Shown here: piece by piece, positions 54,488 to 64,000 of the stretch | Layout: each line of letters opens with the position of its first letter | Numbering within the stretch: the stretch's first letter is position 1 | Assembly: GCA_944548615.1 (NCBI GenBank) | Contig: OX155963.1 | Location: forward strand, 20,578,261 to 20,642,260 | Origin: Micropterix aruncella | Taxonomy: Eukaryota; Arthropoda; Insecta; Lepidoptera; Micropterigidae | Direction of reading: 5' to 3' | DNA length: 64,000 nucleotides | Position numbers and translations under genes: made by a program | Notes under the pieces: generated by a model | Database searches by the model: none | What the model was told of the DNA's origin: nothing | What the model saw: only the letters and a program-made list of their open reading frames with translations

Positions 54488-57095
54488 CTATTCTGAACTA
54501 TTCGGATTTAGCTTAAACTCTTTAATATGCCAGGAACCTATATTCTTCCCTTTTGCATTTTCTAACTCGTACACCAACGCAGAGAGTTTTTTTATTATCT
54601 TACATTTTTCATATTTTGGGGCAAATTTGGAAATGTAATAATTCCCAGCATTACTTAGATAATAAGTCTTTTTATAGATCGTATCGCCTACTTGAAATTC
54701 CGCAGGACGGTGTTTTCGATCATAGTAAACTTTATTATGTGCATGTAATTTTAACAATTTTTGCCGCACTACATGAAAAATGTTAGATAATTCACTCAAA
54801 TTTTGAGCGTAAGACAACCTACTACCAAAAATAACCTCTGCTTGAGATTCCGGCGCCTGAGCATAAAAAGAACCATTCATAATCGGTTCACGACCATGGA
54901 CTAGGAAAAATGGACTGAACCCTGTTGATTCCGAGACTGCCGCGTTAATGGCCATCTGAACCTCAGAAAGATAAAGATCCCAGCTGCGATGATCGTCTTT
55001 TACACACAACGATAACGCAGTGACCACACTACGATTCTGACGCTCAGTTGGATTAACTTGAGGGCAATATTTCGGGTTTAAATATACTTTTGGAATTTTA
55101 TATTTCGCAATCAGTTCAGTGAACTCCCTTCCGATAAACTGTTTTCCATTGTCTGAAATTAAATACTGCGGAACACCATAGCGAAGGAATACATTATGTT
55201 CAACGACATAACTTACAAGTTTACTGGTAGCACGTTTTAACGGAAAAAGTAAACAGTATTTGCTAAAACAATCTGTCACCACGAGAACATGCATATTTCT
55301 GTTCCTCGTCATCGGATAAGGACCCAACAGATCGACCGAGACCATTTGGAACGGGAAGGCACAGGACTTAGGATTTCCTAACTGACCCAAAGGGGAAATA
55401 TTTGAATGTTTGTATTGCTGACAAGTTTCACATTTAGAAACAAAGTTAACTACGTCTCCGTGTAAATTAGGCCAAAAGTAACGAAGACAAAGACGACGGT
55501 GTGTCTTAAAAATTCCAAAATGCATAGCCAAATCAGACTCATGATTTTCTCGAATAAGCTTTTCTCTAAGCTGCAACGGAACAACTAACTTCCAATCGTA
55601 ACAACTGGTGAGTTGATACTTGCTTTTAGAGTACCTAAACAATTCATGGTCCTTAATCTGGAAATTTGGATATCCAGCGGGATTTTCAGACACTGCCTTA
55701 AACAAATCGTTGTACCATGAGTCGGAAACAACAGACAGAGAGGAAACGGGAAGCAACCGAGATAACGTGTCGGGAACCACATTATCGACACCTTTCTTGT
55801 GGACGATCTCGAAATCAAAAGCAGATAGACGAATACCCCATCGAGCCAGACGGCCGGTAGGATTTTTTAAGCGCAAAAACCAACGTAAGCTGGCATGATC
55901 TGTAAAGATAGTGAATTTGGGACCGCCCTCCAAGTAACCGCGAAAATGCTCGACAGCATGAATAACACTTAGGGCTTCGCGTTCGGTAGCCGAATATCGC
56001 GTCTCAGCGGGTAAAAGTGTTCTACTCGTGAAAGCGATAGGATGATCGACGCCATCCACTTCCTGGGTTAAAACTCCGCCTAAACCGTACAACGATGCAT
56101 CGCAATGAAGAGCGAACGGTTTTGAATAATCCGGACAGGCCAAAATCGGACTAGAAACTAAGGCCGATTTCAGTTTTTGAAATGCCTCTTCCGCCTCGGG
56201 CGTCCACTCATAAGGGGGAGCACCTTTGCGGGTACTTGTCAACCGAGATAAGGGAGCAGCAATACTAGAAAAATTTTTAATGAACCGACGATACCAACCG
56301 GCCATACCAAGAAAACTCTTTACCATTTTTGGAGAATTTGGAGTAGGAAAATCGAGAATACATTTTACCTTCTCGGGATCGGTATGTAGACCGTGAGAAT
56401 CAACTACATACCCTAAATACTTCAATTCCTGACGGAAAAACTGACACTTCTTGAAATTTATAGAAAGGTTGGCATACAACAAGCGATCTAATACTTTGTT
56501 TAACAAAGTTATATGTTCTTCAAAAGTAGCAGATACAATAATTATGTCATCTAGGTAACAGAAAACTTTGTTTTCGAAAGAGGGATCGAACAATTTGTCA
56601 GCCAGTCTTTGCATGCACGCCGGCGAGTTTCTTAGGCCGAAGGCGCAAGATCTGAAGCAGAAGAATCCTCGACCAGGAACAGTGAAGCTACACTTCTCTC
56701 GTGAAGAAGGATCCAAAGGGATTTGCCAAAAGGCAGAGGATAAGTCGATAGAAGATAAATAATTCGCATCTCTCAAACTGTCCAAGATAGTAGTAATTCT
56801 CGGCAGGGGATACGCATCCGGTTTCGTGATAGAGTTCAGCTTCCTGCTATCGAGACAGAAACGAAGAGTACCATCTGACTTTGGAACAAAAATTGTTGGA
56901 TTATTCCAACCCCCGGAACTAGGTTCGACAACACCTAACTCTAACATCTTATCAACTTCTTCATTCAACAGCGCCAATCTAGCTGGAGACAAAGGATAGT
57001 AACGCTGTTTCACTGGAGGATGATCTCCAGTATCAATAACCTGGGACAACAAATTAGTACGACCGAGACCTTTGACTTCGGAAGAAATTTTTTAA
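54488..57095 (-). CDS. pol: Gypsy pol: reverse transcriptase, RNase H, integrase
   Basis: The frame opens after stops near 57095; its conserved text starts at about 57075, and an 854-codon stretch runs from 57052 to 54488. Residues counted from 57052: reverse transcriptase with SIDLSSAFWQI (101-111) and the YLDD active site (166-169); RNase H with Asp318, Glu358 and Asp385 (DASLYGLGG, TEREAL, FTDHASL); integrase zinc domain His504, His511, Cys541, Cys544; and integrase core Asp574, Asp634, Glu670, giving the expected D-x35-E spacing. No stop interrupts it, and all catalytic residues are present. It lacks its own ATG near the start and lies in the -1 frame relative to the protease frame. Confidence 0.93.
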
Positions 57096-57600
57096 AATTA
57101 TTGATCATCCTGTCTGCTAGCGATCGCTGGTCTCCAGTCAATGAAGCAAAAGGCCGCAAGGCCCTCACTTCATTGACTCGATGCCAAACAATCGCATCGC
57201 AGGACTCAAACTTGACGAATTTTAATATTTCCGGAGCCAACTCAAATTCTCGGACAAAATCAATTCCCAAAATAAGGGAAGTACCTATATCAGGAGCTAC
57301 AACAGCTCGAATAACCTGGCATCGATTATTGAATTTAAAAGGAAGAAACATAGACCCAATCGTCTTAACCGAACTTGCATTAGCAGTGGATAAAGTCACC
57401 AACGGAGACTTATTAAGAGTAAAACCGATATCAACTAAATATTTATGTGAATCAGCACCCAAAATCGTTACACTCGATCCAGTGTCGAGTAATCCACAAA
57501 CAGTTATATCACCAAGTGAAACTTCTAAGAAAGGGCGACGGTTATCCTTCTCATTTGCAAACAATATCGAGGCAGAATGTAGAAAATCCTCTATTCTGCC
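57010..57600 (-). CDS. pol: Gypsy protease frame (5' part of pol)
   Basis: The frame is open from within the end of gag (about 57600) to a stop at 57010, in a different frame from gag, so a frameshift at the gag end is needed, as is usual for Gypsy. It encodes a retropepsin with the catalytic LLDTGSSVTIL and the hydrophobic-hydrophobic-Gly block ILGIDFV (about residues 90-100 of the frame). It ends soon after NFKKFLPKS, where related elements continue straight into the reverse transcriptase. Here the continuation (SEVKGLGRTNLL) is in the -1 frame. Confidence 0.85.
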   Translation of the reverse strand, partial: GRIEDFLHSASILFANEKDNRRPFLEVSLGDITVCGLLDTGSSVTILGADSHKYLVDIGFTLNKSPLVTLSTANASSVKTIGSMFLPFKFNNRCQVIRAVVAPDIGTSLILGIDFVREFELAPEILKFVKFESCDAIVWHRVNEVRALRPFASLTGDQRSLADRMINNFKKFLPKSKVSVVLICCPRLLILEIILQ

Positions 57601-59150
57601 CCGCCTTTCGAGTTTTTTGGCTCTGAAACCGGGGAATTACCAGGCCGGTTATTCTTAGAACATTCCGGACAAGTGGCTACCGTGTAGTTAAACCTACCAC
57701 AACGATAGCAATATTTAGAATAGCCATGATGAGTGCCACCGCGTGAACCACGCGAACTATTATTGGCTCCTTGGTTGTAATTACCAGAAGACGAATTAGC
57801 ATAAGAAAAATCATTACGGGAAAAATTTCCACGATTAAAACCGCCACGATGAAAACCACCGCGATGAGAACCACCACGATTAAAACCACCACGATTGGAT
57901 GGACCAGCAGAAGAAACGTTACACTCTTTTAACTTCTGTTCAACTTTCACTTCCTCCGTCGCACATTTGGTAGGAGACTCGTCGACCGCATAAACTGCTT
58001 TCGAGCCAGAAGGCTTGACCTTCGCTTGGGCAGGAGTGGCTGCATTAGATGCGTTGATACGCTGTTGTGCATTTTCAACTTTTTTTCCTAAACGCAGAAG
58101 TTCGTCGATTGAATTTATATCAACTAGCATGAAATGTCGTTGGTAAGAAATTGAGATATTTGAAAGGATAATTCCTAATTGTTCCTCACCAGACAATGGC
58201 CTTGACAACCTGTTGAAATAGCCCAACATGACGGAAACAAAAATATGCATCCTCTCATCCGACTTTTGTTTACGTCCCCGTACAAATGACAAAACTTCAG
58301 CATCGTAATTTAAACTGCCAAAATCGGAGCGGAGTGCAGCAACTAACTGCTTCCAACTGGAAATGCTCGAAGCTCTAGCACGGTACCAACTAAGCGCTTG
58401 TTTCTGGAATAGTTCACAAGCCGATTTCAGCATCCTGGCATCCGAGATATTCCGCGAAAACCTAATCTCATCCAATCGTTCTAAGAACTCGACCACACAG
58501 GAATCGCCGTCAAATGTAAAACCAAGATTTAAAGGTTTAAGAATGCGTTCGTCAGAAATGACAAAGTTATTGTCCAAAGGAACTGGTTTCGTATCAACAT
58601 GCTGTATATACGGAGCTGACGTCACTTCAGAATTCCTGCCCAAAGGAACCACCTCAGGACTAAGCTTCTCACCCTCGTGCAATGAAGTAGAAGGTATCGG
58701 AACAACAGGATTTGGTAACGGGCTAGGCGAACGAACAATATCTAAATATTTTTCTAACAAAACGACAATTTCTAAAACTTCCTCCTTTAAATTGTCTAAT
58801 AATTTTTTGGAGTCTGAATTAGCAGGATTTATACGTGAAACTCTATGAAAGATATGTGCAGTTTTAGTGCTAATTCGTTTATATAAAAGTTTCTGTTTGT
58901 TATTTATAAATTCTTCGATAAGTTCTTGAAGACACGAAAGTCTAATCGCACATTCCTGAAATTCTGAATCCGGATCTAAATCCGTTGAGGTAATTGATTC
59001 TGCGGGAAATTCCCTTAAGAGTGAATTAAATTGTTTTCTCATCGCTTCAACATTGGTTGGAGTGACCTCCCGAATCGTGAACTCATAATCGAGTTCTGCC
59101 TTTACTAAATGTGACGCAGCATAATACACTATCGCTGGAGACGCCATCAT
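57591..59150 (-). CDS. gag: Gypsy Gag polyprotein (519 aa)
   Basis: ATG at 59150-59148 with a second ATG immediately after it; the stop at 57593-57591 overlaps the protease frame. The N-terminal half is acidic and helical. The capsid-like centre holds FTFDGDSCVVEFLERLDEI and SWYRARASSISSWKQL (about residues 213-270). A Gly/Arg-rich nucleic-acid-binding stretch with repeated RGGF (about 425-475) and one zinc knuckle follow. In the knuckle (CYRCGRFNYTVATC, about 481-494) the usual histidine is tyrosine (codon TAC instead of CAC). Confidence 0.9.
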   Translation of the reverse strand: MMASPAIVYYAASHLVKAELDYEFTIREVTPTNVEAMRKQFNSLLREFPAESITSTDLDPDSEFQECAIRLSCLQELIEEFINNKQKLLYKRISTKTAHIFHRVSRINPANSDSKKLLDNLKEEVLEIVVLLEKYLDIVRSPSPLPNPVVPIPSTSLHEGEKLSPEVVPLGRNSEVTSAPYIQHVDTKPVPLDNNFVISDERILKPLNLGFTFDGDSCVVEFLERLDEIRFSRNISDARMLKSACELFQKQALSWYRARASSISSWKQLVAALRSDFGSLNYDAEVLSFVRGRKQKSDERMHIFVSVMLGYFNRLSRPLSGEEQLGIILSNISISYQRHFMLVDINSIDELLRLGKKVENAQQRINASNAATPAQAKVKPSGSKAVYAVDESPTKCATEEVKVEQKLKECNVSSAGPSNRGGFNRGGSHRGGFHRGGFNRGNFSRNDFSYANSSSGNYNQGANNSSRGSRGGTHHGYSKYCYRCGRFNYTVATCPECSKNNRPGNSPVSEPKNSKGGAE

Positions 59151-59151
59151 G

Positions 59152-59811
59152 TATATATTTTAAATCCCACCAAAAAAAATAAAAACCAAAATAAATAAAA
59201 AATAAAAAAAATAAAATGGAATAAACTGACTTTTTTACTGCTTGCGGCACCTCTGTTTTATTTGGCTGCTTACCTCACCAGGATAATTGCCTTCACATCT
59301 GGAAATTAACAAAAAAATAATTAGTATGATAAAATAAAATACTTAAACGGCAAGCGTAAAACTTTTTCGCGGAAACCGCCTTAAAATAAACAAACTGCTG
59401 CTAAGCAACGCCAAGTATTCAAACAATAATTAATATATTGCTTTTAAATCTAAGATTCTGACAAAAAAATATAGTAACCATAAAAAACGGCAAGTACAAA
59501 ATACTTCTTCACGGTAACCGCTTTAAATTACAAAAAATGCTGTTAATGCCGACAAAACTGCAAGTACACAATACCGCTTAATTCAATGACAAAAGTTGCT
59601 TCTAAATACAAAAACAACAAGACGGTGCTTACAAGCCTCTTTCACGGTAATCGCTATGAATAAAAATTATATAAAAACAAAAAAAATGCTTCTAATTTTT
59701 TTATACAATTTTTGAACAAAGTGCTTAAAAAATCGTGCTTCAATGGCTGAGGAAAAGAATACCCTAAAAGCCAAAATCCAATTTATAAGCCTAACGTTGG
59801 AGCGCTAATTT
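59152..59811 (-). other. Gypsy leader between 5' LTR and gag
   Basis: About 660 bp of A-rich untranslated leader. It contains repeated short blocks ('aacggcaag', 'cacggtaaccgct', 'aatgctgttaatg'-like) in four or five loosely related copies. Next to the LTR, in element orientation, 'agcgctccaacgttaggc' occupies the primer-site position and loosely resembles the tRNA-Lys site seen at 33238, but it does not start with TGG, so the priming tRNA is uncertain. Confidence 0.6.
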
Positions 59812-60816
59812 TATAACCGCAAAATACTAATTTCCGTGTTTGGAAGAAACACGGTAGAAACTACCAAAACCCAAAAGAATCAAAGTAAAAGGACGCCACC
59901 TCCTTTTAAAGAAAAAGAAGGAAACTAATTATATTTAAAAAAAAAGATACCCGAAAGAAATTTTGAAAAAGAAAAAAATTAACCTCAAAAAACTATCTCA
60001 GAGAGTGGGCCAAATATTAATGAGCATTGGGTTTGGCCCTCAGAAAACCCTTCTCCTCAGACACACAAAAGACTACAGCACAAGAAGAAACACGAGAGTA
60101 TGTAAAGTATCCGTGTTTATTCGCCCGCAGGCACCCTTCTTCAAATTCCGCTTATTGGCGTGTCACATGTGCTCATCCAAATAAAAATAACAGAATTCCA
60201 GAAATGAATGTAAATTCCTTGACGTGGAGGCAATTCCCGTCACATTTAGCGACGATTTCGTCACTTATATAGCAGCAGTAATTATTCAAAAAAACCAGAG
60301 GTGCCGACAGCAGATAAATCACACACACTTCACATCACAAATTTTACCGCCAGGCGGTTAATTTACGGCTTTCTTGTTTAATCTACTTTCTGCCTCCCTC
60401 GGCGGAGCAACAGCACCTCCCCGCCATTGTTAAAACAGGAAATGAGTCTAACCGAACACGTTTGACAACTCATTATTGCCAGAAACACGAATGTCTCTAC
60501 TCTATGGCAAAGAGTGTAGATTTACTTCCAATTTTTTTTTTTAATCAAAGTTAAATTTTATGTAGGTTTTCTTTTTAATTAATATTATAATTTTTAGTTG
60601 TCATTCATTTATTTATTTATTTATCTTTTAATAAATATATCTCCATAATAGCAACATTAATGTCATCTGACAGCTGTTAAGGAAAATTTTTGGATGATTT
60701 CAAAAAGCAACAATAAACAACATTTTCGGAACAGAAAAAGGTTATAGAAAACCCTGAGAAGTAACCTTTAATGATAATTCGGGACACAAGCGCAAAAAAA
60801 AGGAATTTCTGTTACA
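59812..60816 (-). repeat. 5' LTR of the Gypsy element
   Basis: 1,005 bp; the partner of 52840-53844. The element would be transcribed leftward from here. Confidence 0.95.
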
Positions 60817-60820
60817 CTAC

Positions 60821-61615
60821 TAATGATAATCTGGATAGATTGACAAAAGCGCAGAAATTATTATTGAGAGTAATTCACAGGAAAAACCGGCGTCATCCAT
60901 CTGCTTTGTTATTTTCCCAATCCCATGTGCTATCAGCTAAACAGTTATTCATTAAGCAAGCGCTTCTTGCATTCTACAAATCTAGAGATGACCACGCCCG
61001 AACTCAAAACAATCTGAACACAAGAATGTCCGCGAGTATCAATTATATCATTCCGTCAGTCAGGACAACATTTGCCCAGAGACATATATTCTACATAGCC
61101 CCAAAATTATATAATTCCCTTAGTGAAGACATGAAAAATTATCCTAACATAAAAATATTTAAAGCAAACCTTAATAGATGGCTACTTAACAAGGGATATG
61201 TAAAATCTGATCAACTTCTTTGCAACGCACGACAATTTATTTAGTATCACTTATCTATTTTTCTTAATTAAATTTTATTAAATTACAACTATAAATGTAT
61301 ATATTTATTACATAGCTATATTTTTTATAAAATTGGTATATTTATGTGTATATATAGGTGGTGGGTCCAAATAATTTATTAAAAAAAAAAACACTTCATT
61401 TCTTAAAATTGCATAAAAATATGCACATCTAGAGACGGGCCAAATTATCGCCTAGTTAGATGTGCTATTGGCAGTAAAGGTCATGTAAGATGTGTTAAAC
61501 CTCCCTATATTAATTATTAAATAATTTATATAATTATTATAAGATTACATGACCAATGAATGAACTGTATACCTAATCCTATGTAACTAAATAAATAAAT
61601 AAATAAATAAATAAT
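60821..61615 (+). pseudogene. Jockey-like non-LTR element, 3' part and tail
   Basis: Continues the frame of 52839: NDNLDRLTKAQKLLLRVIHR, LSAKQLFIKQALLAFY, IPSVRTTFAQRHIFYIAPKL and FKANLNRWLLNKGY, with a stop at 61242-61244. The 3' untranslated region ends in an '(aaat)n' run at 61585-61613, a typical simple-repeat tail. Together with 50770-52839 this gives one element of about 2.9 kb without the Gypsy insertion. Confidence 0.85.
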
Positions 61616-61620
61616 TAGTT

Positions 61621-62290
61621 TTAATTTAGAAAAACTGCGGTTACTAAATTAGGTAAGATATCTAGTAACCCATTTTCACAAATATAATTTAAAAGTTCTT
61701 GTGGCGCAGTGTTATTTGGTACTCTTCTTGCAATAGCTTGTAATTCGCTGCATAACTCAATTGCATCAACATCCTTAGAGTATCCATGACTAAGAGATTC
61801 TTCCAACTTAACACAGTGTTCCAGAACATCTTTGGAAGTTTTATTCTGCATCTCATGAACGTTATAGAGAAATCTAAAAACATGATCAATGTTATTTATC
61901 TGATTAAACCTCTCATCGATTGAATTTATTGCTGTATCCAGCACGGCAAAATAAAAATTTATTTTGGGCTCATCTTTCGCTTCATAACTGAACTGTCTTT
62001 TCTTTTTTCTTAAGCGGACTGGCTTCGATGCTGATGCGAATGATGCGGAAATGTTTACTTCTTCTAAAATTTCTCTTGCTTCTAACAGCATTTTTTCAAA
62101 TCCCAAATCACTTCTACAGCTTTCGAGAAAGGTTTTTGTTTTTAGGAGAGCATTTGTAGCAGAGTTAATATCAGATTGCATTGATTGAAGAAGTTTGCTA
62201 GTCAAATTGATTTCGAACAAAATATTGTACCACACAACAAAAAAAGCAATAAACTCGAAATCGGCAATTTTTTTTGCAATAGACTGAGCC
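61621..62290 (-). pseudogene. hAT transposase fragment (ZMYM1-like), 3' truncated
   Basis: A long open stretch on the - strand starts inside the protein (TRIEAQSIAKKIADFEFIAF) and covers the middle of a ZMYM1/DUF4371-type hAT transposase: VVWYNILFEINLTSKLLQ, RLRKKKRQFSYEAKDE, FYFAVLDTAINSIDERF and PQELLNYICENGLL. It ends with LPNLVTAVFLN just before the ERSF dimerisation motif expected next, where the Jockey-like tail begins. The frame from 62436 to 62290 (Tyr/Ile-rich) reads through a hairpin and TA repeats and is not part of the protein. Confidence 0.8.
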
Positions 62291-62296
62291 TCAATT

Positions 62297-62339
62297 CGCG
62301 TCTTTTGGGGGGCGGCCGCGCCGCCCCCCAAAAGACGCG
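62297..62339. repeat. GC-rich perfect 20-bp hairpin
   Basis: 'cgcgtcttttggggggcggc' and its exact complement surround the three bases 'cgc'. To its right lies a TA-rich minisatellite (62340-62420, 'agagtatatataatataat' units). It abuts the hAT coding fragment and may be a fused pair of element ends. Confidence 0.85.
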
Positions 62340-62565
62340 ATATATAACTATAGGAATATAACAGAGTATATATAATATAATAGAGTATATATAATATAAT
62401 AGAGTTATATATAAAGGATATAACTCTCCAGCCCATTCATCAAAATCGATATCGAAAAAAAAAGCCGCGAACCAGCACACCCCCACAATATTTAAATCAA
62501 TAAAAATAAACGTAAACCAAAATTACTAATCAAGCGTACGGTTTATGGATGCACATACTTTAGAA

Positions 62566-63640
62566 CAGTGGTTCTCAAACTTATTTCGTCTACCGCCCAC
62601 TTTGAAAATCAATATTTTTTCAGCGCCCCCCAAATCCTTTTTGCTTTACAACATCTGACAATATGACAATTGCAAACCACAATGACATTCATTACTCTAA
62701 TTCCAAACGAGACTTTTTTACCAGTGGGAGCAATTAAAACGCAACTTTATAATATTAAGAGTATCTTTTATTCAAATTAAAACAAATATAATCAATTTTA
62801 ATTTTAAAACTTATTAAAAATCATCAGATTCATGTGAAGGATGAATCTGATGATTTTTAATAAGTTTGTTGATATCAGGTTCGAATTTACTCAAAAATAG
62901 CCGCAAGTCGCCGCGTTCGGTAGCATGCAAACGATTTCTCTTTTTAGTAATCAGCGTTGCCACAACACTAAATCCACGCTCACACAAATATGACGATGGG
63001 AATGCTATCAAAAATCGTTGAACGATCGATCACAATCCAGGGTATAATTGCGGGATTTGCTTTTGTAGCTAAAATTCTTGGTAGCCATTTCTGAATTTGA
63101 TTTTTATTTCCTCTTTCATTGTCAGTTCTATAAGTTCTTCTTCCAGATGGGATAATATTGCTGTGTTGACGTTTGAAAAAGGATCCAACACCCAGTCTGG
63201 TATTTCCAATTTCAAAATGTCCTGGAATCGTTTTATGAAATCACTGTGGAGGTTTTCCAAATGTTGGCAGTAGGCAAACAAGTCGTCATTGTTGCAGGAT
63301 ACTGACAAATTGGGAAAATTGTGGAACTCACGTATGCCGATATTCTTCTTGTGTAAGAGCAGTTTGGCTACGAAAGCAGCAATGACATTTTTAGTTTTAA
63401 TTAAGTTCAAGTCATCACCTTGAAGTTGGAGATTTATATCATTAAACAATGTATACAGGTCTGTCAAGTATGCGATATCATTCTTTGATGTAATGAGGTT
63501 GTCGCGCAATTCTATGTCTTTGTTTTCCAAGAACTCTATCACAGAGTCAAACAGATTGTAAAATCAAGTCAGACAATTGCCTCTCGATGGCCAACGTACT
63601 TCTGTGTGAAACAGCAATCGGATGAAATCGAAAATAATAC
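62566..63640 (-). mobile_element. hAT element, one end and transposase C-terminal half
   Basis: The end sequence 'cagtggttctcaaacttatt' at 62566 is a typical hAT terminus. On the - strand, 63625-63542 (LLFHTEVRWPSRGNCLT, then a shift), 63542-63069 (IAYLTDLYTLFNDINLQLQG; IAAFVAKLLLHKKNI) and 63011-62814 (IAFPSSYLCERGFSVVATL; TKKRNRLHATERGDLRLFLS) make up the C-terminal half of a ZBED5/SCAND3-type hAT transposase, including the dimerisation region. The N-terminal half and the other terminus are not visible up to 64000. Confidence 0.8.
62814..62878. repeat. Inverted repeat at the transposase stop
   Basis: 'aaacttattaaaaatcatca' with 'gattcatg' pairs with 'gatgaatctgatgattttta' and 'ataagttt', a stem of about 26 bp overlapping the end of the transposase frame. 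Confidence 0.7.
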
Positions 63641-64000
63641 AGTACATATTTACAGGTTTTATTAAAATACTTAATGTACGTTTCCGAGTTTTCTATTCAT
63701 AGCTATAGAACACACAAAATATACGTTACATTTATTGCTCTCGTATTTATTGCTCTATTGCTATTATTACATTGCTCTCGGGCTATCCTACGAAAGCTAT
63801 GTTAAATATTTTTAATTTGTATTGTAACAAATATAATGAAATGGCAACAAATAAAAACAAGCCCGTAGCCTTAGTATTTATTACACAGTTGGCCCGTATT
63901 CCGTTTCTCGCGGGCTTAAACTAAGCTGGTGCTAAAAATTAAGAACTTAAGCACCTTCGTTATTTTGATGGTATTCCGTTTCATCAAAATTAAGAACCGG
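63640..64000. other. No gene seen at right edge
   Basis: It contains short tandem 'attgctct' repeats (63730-63780) and, at the very end, 'tattccgttt.tc' twice with 'aaaattaagaac' twice, which looks like the start of another repeat running out of the window. Confidence 0.4.

Larger units (their letters stand above)
52840..60816 (-). mobile_element. Ty3/Gypsy LTR retrotransposon, full length, 7,977 bp
   Basis: Two 1,005-bp LTRs (52840-53844 and 59812-60816) enclose gag, protease, reverse transcriptase, RNase H and integrase on the - strand, with the 4-bp duplication CTAC outside. In element orientation the LTR starts TGTAACAG and ends GCGGTTATA. There is no env-like frame: between pol (54488) and the 3' LTR only an antisense, compositionally biased frame exists. 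The LTRs look identical where compared, so the insertion is young. A frame offset between protease and reverse transcriptase may make it defective. Confidence 0.95.

Overview
The window looks like nuclear DNA from an insect, most likely a moth or butterfly. It is intron-bearing, AT-rich and saturated with transposons. The pointers to Lepidoptera are a cecropia-type mariner, a short element ending in the 'AACCGACTTCAA'/'TTGAAGTCGGTT' pair with the 'GAACCTCCTCC' core that I associate with lepidopteran genomes, and frequent 'taggtacctacc' runs. The order is an inference; no species can be named from the sequence. I see no rRNA, true tRNA, CRISPR array or bacterial-style operon.

Host genes are few. 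(1) A complete three-exon sedoheptulokinase gene (Shpk, + strand, 13765-18671, 464 codons) makes sedoheptulose-7-phosphate from free sedoheptulose; its introns are full of mobile debris. (2) Converging on it is a single-exon, lysine-rich, probably nucleolar protein of unknown function (- strand, 19329-20129). (3) Three related Ly6/three-finger genes lie on the - strand: copy 1 (22912-23627, frame broken), copy 2 (34555-35853, intact, 156 aa, signal peptide, ten cysteines, GPI-type tail) and copy 3 (41220-41751, exon 1 missing). They sit in duplicated units of up to about 2.4 kb that were later hit by different transposons. (4) The first coding exon of a secreted protein (- strand, 3859-3929) has a TATA box and initiator upstream; the rest of that gene must lie beyond the left edge or is not recognisable.

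Layout. 0-6.6 kb: dispersed repeats, a hAT MITE, the signal-peptide exon, and a mariner with intact ends. 6.6-10.7 kb: a Jockey-type fragment split by a DNA element with long inverted repeats that carries a broken gene of a multicopy 'HEEADARL / HAFTGCDT' family. 10.7-13.7 kb: retroelement fragments and hairpins. 13.7-20.1 kb: Shpk and the lysine-rich gene. 20.3-25.1 kb: hAT-like ends and Ly6 unit 1. 25.5-30 kb: two opposed non-LTR elements and a Helitron helicase fragment. 31-34.2 kb: hairpins, a MITE and a collapsed LTR element with a tRNA-Lys primer site. 34.2-36.8 kb: Ly6 unit 2. 36.9-40.7 kb: an RTE-like fragment and a hAT element with an exact 8-bp target duplication, itself hit by a non-LTR element. 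40.7-41.8 kb: Ly6 unit 3 with a tRNA-type SINE. 42-50.5 kb: a Tc1/mariner-like remnant, a GC-rich repeat, a YqaJ-type exonuclease remnant, duplicated repeats and low-complexity DNA. 50.7-61.6 kb: an old Jockey-like element split by a young 7,977-bp Ty3/Gypsy element (- strand, 52840-60816) whose two 1,005-bp LTRs appear identical. 61.6-64 kb: two degraded hAT transposases.

There is no operon logic here. The main story is nested insertion, whose order can be read from target duplications and interrupted reading frames, plus a local Ly6 duplication in which two of three copies decayed.
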